A stretch of 5,192 nt of DNA, taken from Actinobacteria bacterium 21-64-8 (GTDB lineage Bacteria > Actinomycetota > Acidimicrobiia > Acidimicrobiales > RAAP-2). The translations under genes were made by a program, and so were the position numbers. How positions within the stretch are numbered: position 1 is the first letter of the stretch; the number at the start of each line of letters is the position of its first letter. Under the pieces are notes generated by a model. The model saw nothing but the letters and a program-made list of their open reading frames with translations, ran no database searches and was not told where the DNA came from. Where the stretch lies: assembly GCA_002255315.1 (NCBI GenBank), contig NCBD01000108.1, positions 1 to 5,192 on the forward strand, given 5' to 3'. Below, one piece after another: positions 1 to 5,192 of this stretch.

Positions 1-1232
1 AAGACGTACTCAACCGGGTCTTCAATCGTCATCACGTTGACCGTCTGATTGGCAACTTCACTGAGCGTCGCGTAAAGCGTCGTGGTCTTACCGCTGCCCG
101 TCGGGCCCGCACAGAGCACCATGCCAAAGGGTGCGCGCACCATCTTGGAGTAAGTCTCGTACGTGTCTTGGGGCATACCGAGATCCTTAAGAGACAGCAC
201 CGAGCGCGTCTTATCCAAAATACGCAGCACGCAGCTTTCACCCATGATCGTGGCGACCGTGGACACGCGTACGTCGACCTCTCGACCATCAATAGTGATC
301 GCGAGCTGGCCATCTTGGGGACGGCGCCGCTCGACAATATTCATGCTCGCCATCACCTTGATACGACTGACTAAGCCAGGGCCAATGGACGCCGGAAGTT
401 GAATGATCTCCTTCAGCGCCCCGTCAATACGAAAACGTACGCGAATGACGTCGTCGGAGGGCTCAATGTGTACGTCCGAGGCGCGGTCGCGCATCGCCTG
501 GGTCAAAATACTGTCCACCACCTGAACGACGGGCGCGTCGTCACCTTGGTCACCGTCATTGTTTTCAACAACCTTCTTGCGCGTGACCTCAACCGATTGA
601 AAGGCCTGCACCAATTTCTCAACGTGGGCAATGGAGCGATAGTTGGTGTCCACCGCCCAGCGAACGTCGCTCAATGGAGCAATGAGGAAGCGCACCGACA
701 TCTTGCTCGCGCGTGCCAACAGATCACGAAGTTCGTTACTGGGCTCGGCGACCGCGATTAAGAGTTCGTTCTCTTCGACGCGCACCGGAATTGCCATGTG
801 CTGACGAGCAATGGACTCATCTACGTAAGCGAGGATCTCATCGGTAATGGACTCGCGGCGCAGTTCCGCCATCGAGAAAGCAAAACTATCGGCGTACGCG
901 CGCGCGATCGTCGTCTCGTCAACGACGTTCATCGAACTCAAGACGTCACAGAGCAGTCCACCGGCTCGGTGCTGCACTTCAAAGGCCGCAGACAGCTGCT
1001 CGGACGTGACGAGGTTCTTCTCAATGAGCTTTTCACCAAGTAGCCCGATCGAGGTACCAGCGAAGACGTCGCGCAGTGCGTCCTCGAGCCCACTCGAGTC
1101 CTTCGTAGTGGCGCTACTCGTCGCGTCGCCAAAGACCGAGGGCGTCAGCGCGTGCACTACTGACGGTGACGATCCCTTTTTGGTGTCGTCCTTCGAGGTG
1201 CCCTCGTCTCGATTCTTCTTTCTAAATGCCAT
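1..1232 (-). CDS. pilB: PilB/GspE-type assembly ATPase, N-terminal part (runs off left edge)
   Basis: Cytoplasmic hexameric ATPase that powers extension of a type IV pilus or related type II secretion pseudopilus. The 410 visible residues begin at an ATG at 1232 with a strong GAGGAG five bases upstream. Residues 1-60 are a charged, low-complexity leader. Residues 61-200 look like an MshEN (T2SSE N-terminal) domain with two tandem helical motifs (about 64-87 and 93-119). Residues 232-350 hold the N2 domain, with SDVHIEP at 252-258 and VRFRIDG at 265-271, followed by ERRRPQDGQ at 301-309. Walker A is GPTGSGKT at 376-383 and the Asp box is TIEDPVEY at 402-409. Walker B, the His box and the C-terminus (roughly 150-200 residues by family norm) lie outside the window. 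The reading frame is open to base 1 with no break. PilB and GspE cannot be separated with certainty without the downstream pilC, pilT or pilin genes; PilB is the better guess for a likely actinobacterium. Confidence 0.93.
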   Translation of the reverse strand, partial: MAFRKKNRDEGTSKDDTKKGSSPSVVHALTPSVFGDATSSATTKDSSGLEDALRDVFAGTSIGLLGEKLIEKNLVTSEQLSAAFEVQHRAGGLLCDVLSSMNVVDETTIARAYADSFAFSMAELRRESITDEILAYVDESIARQHMAIPVRVEENELLIAVAEPSNELRDLLARASKMSVRFLIAPLSDVRWAVDTNYRSIAHVEKLVQAFQSVEVTRKKVVENNDGDQGDDAPVVQVVDSILTQAMRDRASDVHIEPSDDVIRVRFRIDGALKEIIQLPASIGPGLVSRIKVMASMNIVERRRPQDGQLAITIDGREVDVRVSTVATIMGESCVLRILDKTRSVLSLKDLGMPQDTYETYSKMVRAPFGMVLCAGPTGSGKTTTLYATLSEVANQTVNVMTIEDPVEYV

Positions 1233-1237
1233 CGCAA

Positions 1238-1243
1238 CTCCTC
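1238..1243 (-). promoter_or_regulatory. Shine-Dalgarno of the pilB-like gene
   Basis: GAGGAG on the minus strand, separated by TTGCG (5 bases) from the ATG at 1232. It is a near-perfect anti-16S match at good spacing and fixes the start of the PilB-like ATPase. The next in-frame methionine comes only at about residue 101, well inside the N-terminal domain, so no other start is plausible. Confidence 0.8.
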
Positions 1244-1284
1244 GTTACCCGACTTGCACTCCAGGAATTCCGAATACACACACA

Positions 1285-1296
1285 CGTACTTGTACG
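1285..1296. repeat. Dyad CGTAC-TT-GTACG
   Basis: A short inverted repeat with perfect 5-base arms (1285-1289 and 1292-1296) and a 2-base centre, about 50-65 bases upstream of the pilB-like start. This size and symmetry would suit a dimeric regulator's half-sites within the 5' leader. GTACG words are common across the whole window, so chance is a real alternative. A perfect 8-base palindrome, GGAATTCC, lies nearby at 1264-1271. Confidence 0.25.
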
Positions 1297-1331
1297 ACAC
1301 TTCATGCGAAAGTATCTCACAGCGTTCTTCG

Positions 1332-1340
1332 AATTATCTA
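1332..1340 (-). promoter_or_regulatory. Candidate -10 element for the pilB-like gene
   Basis: The minus strand reads TAGATAATT, close to a sigma-70 family -10 hexamer (GATAAT or TAGATA depending on register), within the most AT-rich part of the gap and about 100 bases before the pilB start. No TTGACA-like -35 hexamer sits at the standard 17-base spacing; TTGAAT lies only about 11 bases upstream. The assignment rests on composition and position only. A second weak candidate is GATACT near 1311-1317. Confidence 0.2.
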
Positions 1341-1408
1341 GAGAGAATTCAATTCAATAAATGCGCACTACTCACTACCTCGCATGTACTTCACGAAAAA
1401 AATACTCA

Positions 1409-1597
1409 TTACCAAGTGCGTAGTACGAATGCACTACCTTGTCGCAACACATTTACTTTTAACGCTCCGCTGCGTACTTCGACGCCGCCGCTCAGCACGT
1501 GCGTCAATAAGTATTCGGAGCAATGAACGTTTTGGATGACCAAACGAGGATCACCGCCTTCGTATGTACGCAGTGACGCAGGCCGTACGAACGTCAC
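1409..1597 (-). CDS. Doubtful small ORF, 62 residues, unknown function
   Basis: An open minus-strand frame runs from a stop at 1658 to a TAA at 1409; the first usable start is a GTG at 1597, giving 62 residues. There is no recognisable Shine-Dalgarno. The C-terminal half (…HVLSGGVEVRSGALKVNVL…) has the alternating hydrophobic pattern of small beta-barrel domains such as cupin or cyclic-nucleotide-binding folds, but this is only a resemblance. It sits in the same direction as its neighbours in a region otherwise without genes, so it could be a small protein, a decayed gene remnant, or chance. Confidence 0.18.
   Translation of the reverse strand: MTFVRPASLRTYEGGDPRLVIQNVHCSEYLLTHVLSGGVEVRSGALKVNVLRQGSAFVLRTW
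1415..1437. repeat. Two interleaved inverted repeats
   Basis: Two mutually exclusive 5-base stems share this segment: AGTGC (1415-1419) with GCACT (1431-1435), and GTAGT (1420-1424) with ACTAC (1433-1437). The flanking word CACTACCT recurs at 1373-1380, so part of the motif is directly repeated about 60 bases away. It could be an operator or RNA hairpin upstream of the pilB-like gene. A run of seven T on the minus strand follows, but 12 or more bases after the stem, which is too far for a standard intrinsic terminator. Confidence 0.25.
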
Positions 1598-1607
1598 GTC
1601 GCGAAGT

Positions 1608-1662
1608 GGTGACTCAACGTGGCCGCGCGAGACCCGTGCGGTGACACAGCCAATGAGTCACC
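1608..1662. repeat. Long-armed inverted repeat / RNA stem-loop downstream of the four-gene unit
   Basis: GGTGACTCA (1608-1616) is perfectly complementary to TGAGTCACC (1654-1662). Just inside, TGGC (1620-1623) pairs with GCCA (1649-1652), leaving a 3-base versus 1-base internal loop. The result is a two-part stem of 13 pairs closing a GC-rich loop of about 25 bases. It starts about 49 bases beyond the histidine phosphatase stop in the direction of transcription. It has no T-tract, so it looks more like a 3' end stabiliser, processing site or structured RNA than a classical intrinsic terminator. Confidence 0.4.
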
Positions 1663-1680
1663 CCGTCAAGTTCCTCACGG

Positions 1681-1696
1681 GTGGGCCGTAACCCAC
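1681..1696 (-). terminator. Weak hairpin just after the histidine phosphatase stop
   Basis: The minus strand reads GTGGG-TTACGG-CCCAC, a 5-pair GC stem with a 6-base loop, beginning about 15 bases after the TGA at 1711. No U-tract follows, so intrinsic termination is uncertain. It could be a weak terminator acting together with the longer stem at 1608-1662. Confidence 0.22.
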
Positions 1697-1710
1697 GCTC
1701 GACGTTCGAC

Positions 1711-2400
1711 TCAACCCTCGAAGGGCAGCGGCGCGACGTCGTTATAACGAAGGAGTCGTCGATACGCCCCGCGAAATTCGATCTCGGTCATGGAGCAGTT
1801 TTCAATGCGCGGTTCCAAACGTACGTGGGGCCCCAGTCCCTGATAAATCTTCATCGCCTGTTCAATGACGCCACCGTGAGCGACCACGACGACCAACTCC
1901 CCCGGGTGACGCTGCGTCAGGGTCGCGATCGCTTGGGCGCAACGTTCGTGAAACGACAACAGTGATTCCCCGCCCGGGGCACAGGGTTCGGAGGGATCCA
2001 CGTCCCAGTTGGGCCCCGCGAACCGTTCGCCGATTTCGCTCCAACTGAGTCCGTCGACCTCGCCGACCTTGAGTTCAACCAACGAGTCCTCGGCCACTAA
2101 GTTGAGGCCCGCAGGTAGGGCGGGTCGAAGAATTTCGGCCGTCTCAATCGCGCGCGGCAACGTCGAGCAGTAAAAAGCGCTCGCGTCGTCGAGTTCGCGA
2201 CTACGTGCGAGCCGATCGCGCAGTGCCATACTTTGACGCCGCCCCAGATCGGTGAGTCCACCGTCGCCCACGGGCCCGCCCGCGCGCCCGAGCGCGTTGG
2301 CAAAGCACTCGCCGTGGCGAACAAAGAGCAGTCGAGTACCGGTGGGCCGCGGGCCGCGCTGGCGAAAACCGAGTGGGGCGAGTTTTTCGTCGTGCGTCAC
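1711..2400 (-). CDS. Histidine phosphatase family protein (phosphoglycerate mutase-like)
   Basis: A cytoplasmic phosphatase or mutase of the branch-1 histidine phosphatase superfamily, 229 residues. The phospho-acceptor motif is VRHGE at 27-31 (R28, H29), followed by LTDLGRRQ at 49-56, the phosphate-binding arginine in STLPRAIETAE (R83), the likely proton-donor Glu in LVELKVGEVDGL (E109), and the second catalytic histidine in VVAHGGVIEQ (H175). All core residues are therefore present. The start is a GTG at 2400 that overlaps the VWA stop as GTGA; there is no good Shine-Dalgarno, so translation probably depends on coupling. About 21 residues precede the first beta-strand, a short extension. 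The substrate cannot be told from sequence: members act on phosphosugars, nucleotides or cofactor precursors, and true glycolytic mutases are a minority. It is the last gene of the overlapping unit; a 478-bp gap follows. Confidence 0.9.
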   Translation of the reverse strand: MTHDEKLAPLGFRQRGPRPTGTRLLFVRHGECFANALGRAGGPVGDGGLTDLGRRQSMALRDRLARSRELDDASAFYCSTLPRAIETAEILRPALPAGLNLVAEDSLVELKVGEVDGLSWSEIGERFAGPNWDVDPSEPCAPGGESLLSFHERCAQAIATLTQRHPGELVVVVAHGGVIEQAMKIYQGLGPHVRLEPRIENCSMTEIEFRGAYRRLLRYNDVAPLPFEG

Positions 2401-3818
2401 GCCAGTTCACCCACGAATCGCTCCAGCTGGCGAAGGGTGCGGCACTCAATCACGCCGTCACAGTGAGGCGCGTACTGCCCCACGATTGAGTCGCCGCTAT
2501 TCCAGTAACTTCGCGGCTCAGGATTGAGCCAGTAAACGGCCTTGGCCCGAAGGTGCAAGTCGGCGATCACTTCGGCGTGAGCTTGGTGATAGTTGTTGCG
2601 GGCGTCACCCAGGATCAGTACCGTCGAACGTCGCGTTACGTCTCTCGCGAAGCGGTCGTGAAAACTCAGCAGGGCCCGACCGTAGTCCGAATGACCGTCA
2701 AAGGCAATCACGTCGGCTTCGGCGTTGATGCGCGCCACCGCGTCAGCGGGATCGTCGACTCCTTCGAAGAGGGCGGTGACCTCGTCGAGGCCGTCTACGA
2801 AGACAAAGCTGCGGACCTTGGAAAACTGCGAACTAATAGCGTGTACGAGGTGCAGGGTAAAGCGCGCAAAGGACGCGACCGAACCCGACACGTCGGCGAT
2901 AACGAAGATCTCTGGCTTCGCCGGACGAGGCGGCTTAAAACGCAGATCGATGGGCACTCCGCCCGTCGAGAGACTGCGCCGAACCGTGTGGCGAAGATCG
3001 ACCGGTCCGCGACGACGGCGACGGCGCCTACGTGCGAGGCGCACCGCTAACTTGCGCGACAGCGGTCGCAGCGCGCGCTCGAGTTGCGCCATTTCGTCGC
3101 GATTAGCGTGCATCACGTCGAGATCTTCGGGCAGGGGTTTGCGCACCGATTTCGCGAGGGCCTTCGAGCCACGGTCTTCTACCAATCGCTCACGAATCTC
3201 GCGCTCAATTTCCGCCTTCAGATGTTCAATGCGCGCGTGCGCTTCGTCACTGGCGAGCTGACGCTGGAGTTGGCCGTCGCGCGAGGCACCCCCGGCGAGT
3301 CGTTGTTCGAGTTCATCGAGATCAAGGTTGCGCAACGTTCGATACAGGTAATACGTCCCTCCGACGGGACGACCCGGTTCCATCCCCGCGTAGCGCGACA
3401 CTGCTTCACTAGCGCCTTCACGTAGCGCCGCCGCGTCGGCGTCGCGTAGGGCCCGAAAGAGCAGTTCAGTCAGTTCTTGAGCGCTCATCGCGCCCGCGGC
3501 ACCCCCACCCTGGCCGCGCGAAGGTCCCGCGCCACTGGCCCCCGCCGCGCCCGAACTCTCCTCGTCGAGTTCGGAGTCGAACAGCTCCTCAGCGTCGGCC
3601 CACGAGCGAGTGGAAAAAAAGACGTCGAAGGCCGTGTTAAAGACTGGCAGGTGATCGCCGTCTTTCACGAGCGTCGCCGCCAACGACGAGCGCAGCATGG
3701 ATCGATTCGCGAGGTCAATGACCTCGACGGCGCGCGCCGCGTCTACGTGTTCGCTCATGGACACGGGGATTCCCGCCGCGCGGAGTTCGCCGATGAAATC
3801 GCCGAGGAGATTAAGCAA
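2397..3818 (-). CDS. CoxE-like VWA domain protein (partner of the MoxR ATPase)
   Basis: A 473-residue protein of the CoxE-like von Willebrand factor A family, which pairs with MoxR AAA+ ATPases in maturing or remodelling protein complexes, as CoxD/CoxE do for CO dehydrogenase. The N-terminus (FIGELRAAGIPVS at 8-20) is typical of the family. A Gly/Ala/Ser-rich low-complexity linker lies at 86-110, and charged helices, possibly coiled, at 160-255. Eight consecutive arginines (263-270) lead into the conserved PVDLRHTVRRSLSTGG segment (272-287). The VWA domain spans about 300-440, with metal-site residues D309, S311, S313 (DVSGS), S377 (HSDYG) and D405 (LGDARNN). There is no signal peptide or membrane segment, so it is cytosolic. 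The start is a TTG at 3818 overlapping the ATPase gene by 8 bp; it keeps the family N-terminus, whereas the first internal ATG (residue 21) would remove it. No strong ribosome site is visible, so coupling is likely. No target enzyme is encoded nearby. Confidence 0.9.
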   Translation of the reverse strand: MLNLLGDFIGELRAAGIPVSMSEHVDAARAVEVIDLANRSMLRSSLAATLVKDGDHLPVFNTAFDVFFSTRSWADAEELFDSELDEESSGAAGASGAGPSRGQGGGAAGAMSAQELTELLFRALRDADAAALREGASEAVSRYAGMEPGRPVGGTYYLYRTLRNLDLDELEQRLAGGASRDGQLQRQLASDEAHARIEHLKAEIEREIRERLVEDRGSKALAKSVRKPLPEDLDVMHANRDEMAQLERALRPLSRKLAVRLARRRRRRRRGPVDLRHTVRRSLSTGGVPIDLRFKPPRPAKPEIFVIADVSGSVASFARFTLHLVHAISSQFSKVRSFVFVDGLDEVTALFEGVDDPADAVARINAEADVIAFDGHSDYGRALLSFHDRFARDVTRRSTVLILGDARNNYHQAHAEVIADLHLRAKAVYWLNPEPRSYWNSGDSIVGQYAPHCDGVIECRTLRQLERFVGELA

Positions 3819-4434
3819 GGGGCCGGGGACGACCGAGCAACTCCTTGGTTGCTCGTTCGATGTCGGACTGATACTTCAAGAGAATGTGGAGCGTCTCGGC
3901 AGCGTCGGCGTCGCCAATTTCGTCGCGACCAAGTACGACCAGTGTGCGGGCCCAGTCCAGGGTCTCAGAGACCGACGGCGCCTTTTTGAGATCCAGGTTT
4001 CGTAAGGAACGCACCACTTGGGCAATCTGCTCGGCCAGTGCCGTCGTAATGCCCGGCACCCGCGCCAAGATAATGTCGCGCTCGCGCTCCACGCTCGGGT
4101 AGCCCACGTACAAGTACAGGCATCGCCGCTTCAGCGCTTCGGAGAGTTCTCGAGTGTTGTTAGAGGTGAGAAACACCATGGGAATCTGTTGGGCTCGTAT
4201 CGCGGCGACGGCCTTGGCCAGGGCCGTTTTACCGGTGCCCGCTGGCCCCTCAACGAGTACGGGTTTCGCGAGGCGATCAGCGAGAAAGGCCACTGACGCG
4301 ATGGATTCATCGCTCAAGTAGTCATTCTTCGCCAGTCGCTCCATGACGTCCTCACTGGATTCAAAGCGCACGGGCGGCACGGTATCGAGACCGAGACGCT
4401 TGGCTATTTCTTCACGCGGATCGAGCGTGCTCAT
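3811..4434 (-). CDS. MoxR-family AAA+ ATPase with an internal in-frame deletion (Walker B missing)
   Basis: A MoxR/CoxD-like AAA+ chaperone ATPase of 207 residues; relatives are nearer 280-310. The N-terminal helix region (FESSEDVMERLAKNDYLSD, 24-42) and Walker A (GPAGTGKT, 63-70) are normal. After LAKAVAA (72-78) the sequence passes straight into IRAQQIPMVFLTSNNTREL (79-97), which is the sensor-1 strand of the family. The intervening stretch, which normally contains the LQCYEG segment, the FLLPRPLL region and the Walker B DE box, is absent. The rest is intact: LKRRCLYLYV (arginine-finger region, 101-110), KAPSVSETLDWAR (151-163) and a C-terminal TLHILLKYQSDI. The frame is preserved across the join near 4200. 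The ATG at 4434 forms an ATGA overlap with the proA stop and has a GAGGAGAGGG ribosome site. A start 13 codons earlier is possible but less likely. The product could bind nucleotide but should not hydrolyse ATP normally; it may be non-functional, or the deletion may be an assembly artefact. Confidence 0.85.
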   Translation of the reverse strand: MSTLDPREEIAKRLGLDTVPPVRFESSEDVMERLAKNDYLSDESIASVAFLADRLAKPVLVEGPAGTGKTALAKAVAAIRAQQIPMVFLTSNNTRELSEALKRRCLYLYVGYPSVERERDIILARVPGITTALAEQIAQVVRSLRNLDLKKAPSVSETLDWARTLVVLGRDEIGDADAAETLHILLKYQSDIERATKELLGRPRPLA

Positions 4435-5192
4435 CGAATCTGTCCCTCTCCTCGTACGACCCACTTCAAGCAAGTCAGTTCTTTCAGCCCCATGGGGCCA
4501 CGCGCGTGCAACTTCTGTGTCGAAATACCCACCTCACCGCCCAAGCCCAATTCGCCCCCGTCAATAAAACGAGTAGATGCATTCACCAAGACCGCCGCGG
4601 CGTCGACGCGACGCACCCACGTTTCAGCGTGCTCGAAGTTCTCCGTCACGATGGCTTCGCTGTGTCCCGTGCCGTAGCGCGCGACGTGCGCGATCGCGTC
4701 GTCGAGCGAGTCGACGACCCTGACGGCCAAGACGAGATCTAGGAACTCTCGCTCGTAGTCCTCTTCGCTGGCTTCGCGGGCACGAGGCACCAACGCGCGC
4801 GTGCGTTCGTCGCCACGAAGTTCCACCTCGCTGAGCTCGCCGTCTAGTTCACCCAAGAGTGCGGGTGCGATGTTCGCGTGCACGAGCAGCGTCTCGGCGG
4901 CGTTGCACACGCCGGGGCGCGACGTCTTAGCGTTCTTCACGATCGCCACCGCCATCGCCACGTCCGCCTCGTCGTCCACGTAGACGTGACAGTTCCCATC
5001 GCCGTCGAGCACGTACGGCACCCGCGCGTGCTCTCGCATTGCGCGAATGAGGCTCGGACCCCCTCGAGGTATCAGACAGTCCAAGACATCGGTGAGCTGC
5101 ATAAATGAAACGACCGTCTCGTGCGAGGTCTCTTCGACCAAGCTGACCGCCTCCTTGGGCAGCGACTCTTTTTCCAGCGCTTCGTGCCACAG
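4431..5192 (-). CDS. proA: Gamma-glutamyl phosphate reductase, C-terminal part (runs off right edge)
   Basis: ProA reduces L-glutamate 5-phosphate to glutamate 5-semialdehyde with NADPH, the second step of proline synthesis, in the cytosol. The 253 visible residues are the C-terminal ~60% of a protein usually about 415-420 long; the N-terminal NADPH-binding part lies off the right edge. Visible family signatures, numbered from the window edge, are LIPRGG (40-45), DGNCHVYVD (65-73), NAKTSRPGVCNAAETLLVH (87-105, with the catalytic cysteine at 96), YGTGHSEAIVT (173-183), VNASTRFIDGGELGLGGEVG (203-222) and STQKLHARGPMGLKELT (224-240). The frame reaches the window edge without a stop. The TTG at 5141 and any other internal start are not the true start. 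The TGA at 4431-4433 overlaps the ATG of the MoxR-like gene. In many bacteria proA follows obgE and proB; those would be expected beyond the right edge. Confidence 0.96.
   Translation of the reverse strand: MWHEALEKESLPKEAVSLVEETSHETVVSFMQLTDVLDCLIPRGGPSLIRAMREHARVPYVLDGDGNCHVYVDDEADVAMAVAIVKNAKTSRPGVCNAAETLLVHANIAPALLGELDGELSEVELRGDERTRALVPRAREASEEDYEREFLDLVLAVRVVDSLDDAIAHVARYGTGHSEAIVTENFEHAETWVRRVDAAAVLVNASTRFIDGGELGLGGEVGISTQKLHARGPMGLKELTCLKWVVRGEGQIR
4444..4453 (-). promoter_or_regulatory. Shine-Dalgarno of the MoxR-like gene, inside proA
   Basis: GAGGAGAGGG on the minus strand ends 9 bases before the ATG at 4434, within the last codons of proA (R-G-E-G-Q-I-R). It favours the ATG at 4434 over the in-frame start at 4473, which would put 43 bases of overlap into proA. 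Confidence 0.6.

Larger units (their letters stand above)
1233..1710. other. AT-rich intergenic region between histidine phosphatase and pilB-like gene
   Basis: This 478-bp gap contrasts with the overlapping genes to its right. It separates two transcription units and must hold the end of the upstream operon and, probably, the promoter of the pilB-like gene. Base composition shifts: about 1260-1460 is visibly AT-rich (three GAATT-containing blocks and a run of seven A at 1396-1402), while 1480-1710 is closer to genic composition. It contains several short inverted repeats, listed separately, and one weak minus-strand ORF. I see no tRNA, no CRISPR-like repeat array and no insertion-sequence ends. 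Plus-strand ORFs here have unconvincing composition and no ribosome binding site. Confidence 0.7.

Noticed and set aside
399..1043. Plus-strand frames opposite the PilB-like gene (120 and 81 residues)
   Set aside because: The minus-strand frame is continuous from 1232 to base 1 with Walker A, Asp box and N2 domain motifs; the plus-strand frames are its reverse-complement shadows.
1396..1437. Intrinsic terminator made from the stem at 1415-1437 and the T7 run at 1396-1402 on the minus strand
   Set aside because: The stem is only 5 pairs, and the T-run begins 12 or more bases after it instead of directly following.
1233..1710. tRNA, small mobile element or CRISPR array in the intergenic gap
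   Set aside because: No T-loop (GGTTC-like) consensus with matching acceptor arms, no regularly spaced direct repeats, no transposase fragment and no target-site duplications are visible.
2553..3425. Long plus-strand open frames opposite the VWA gene (165, 178 and 113 residues)
   Set aside because: They lie antisense to a well-supported gene with clear family motifs. Their compositions are rich in Arg, Ser and Thr as expected of shadow frames in GC-rich DNA, and they show no motifs.
4195..4210. Intein, intron or frameshift as the cause of the short MoxR-like protein
   Set aside because: Nothing is inserted and the frame does not change; sequence is missing rather than added, so only a deletion or an assembly join fits.
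4434..4473. Alternative upstream start of the MoxR-like ATPase at 4473
   Set aside because: It would overlap proA by 43 bases and add a 13-residue basic leader without family resemblance. The ATG at 4434 has a good ribosome site and a standard ATGA overlap.

Overview
The window is a bacterial chromosomal segment in which every gene I can support lies on the minus strand, so it reads right to left. GC is fairly high by eye in the genes. Several starts are GTG or TTG, genes overlap at their ends, and one 478-bp gap is clearly more AT-rich. Together with a type IV pilus style PilB ATPase and a CoxE-like VWA / MoxR ATPase pair, this fits an actinobacterium, perhaps of the Acidimicrobiia. That placement is an inference; no marker gene here settles it.

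Layout from right to left. (1) 5192-4431: the C-terminal 253 residues of ProA (gamma-glutamyl phosphate reductase, proline synthesis), with its catalytic cysteine. (2) 4434-3811: a MoxR-family AAA+ ATPase that starts inside the proA stop codon (ATGA overlap). (3) 3818-2397: a 473-residue CoxE-like VWA protein with a TTG start, overlapping the ATPase gene by 8 bp. (4) 2400-1711: a histidine-phosphatase (phosphoglycerate mutase-like) protein with a GTG start, overlapping the VWA gene by 4 bp. These four genes form one tightly coupled transcription unit. (5) 1710-1233: a long AT-rich intergenic stretch with inverted repeats and a doubtful small ORF. (6) 1232-1: the N-terminal 410 residues of a PilB/GspE-type ATPase with its own strong Shine-Dalgarno, running off the left edge.

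The most unusual observation is in the MoxR-like ATPase. Its Walker A segment (residues 63-70) is followed after only about 20 residues by the sensor-1 region (LTSNNTREL). In normal family members these are separated by on the order of 100 or more residues that carry the Walker B motif (LLIDEID type) and the substrate-facing inserts. The reading frame is kept exactly, as are the overlaps with proA and the VWA gene. The gene is therefore either a real in-frame deletion product (a MoxR that could bind but not normally hydrolyse ATP) or an assembly/strain deletion artefact.

Functionally, a MoxR ATPase and a VWA protein with a metal-ion-dependent adhesion site usually act together as a chaperone pair that matures or remodels a target enzyme; the classical example is CoxD/CoxE in CO dehydrogenase maturation. 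No target enzyme is visible here. ProA and the histidine phosphatase are probably operon partners by location rather than by shared pathway. The PilB-like ATPase would power assembly of a type IV pilus or related secretion fibre and appears to be a separate transcription unit.
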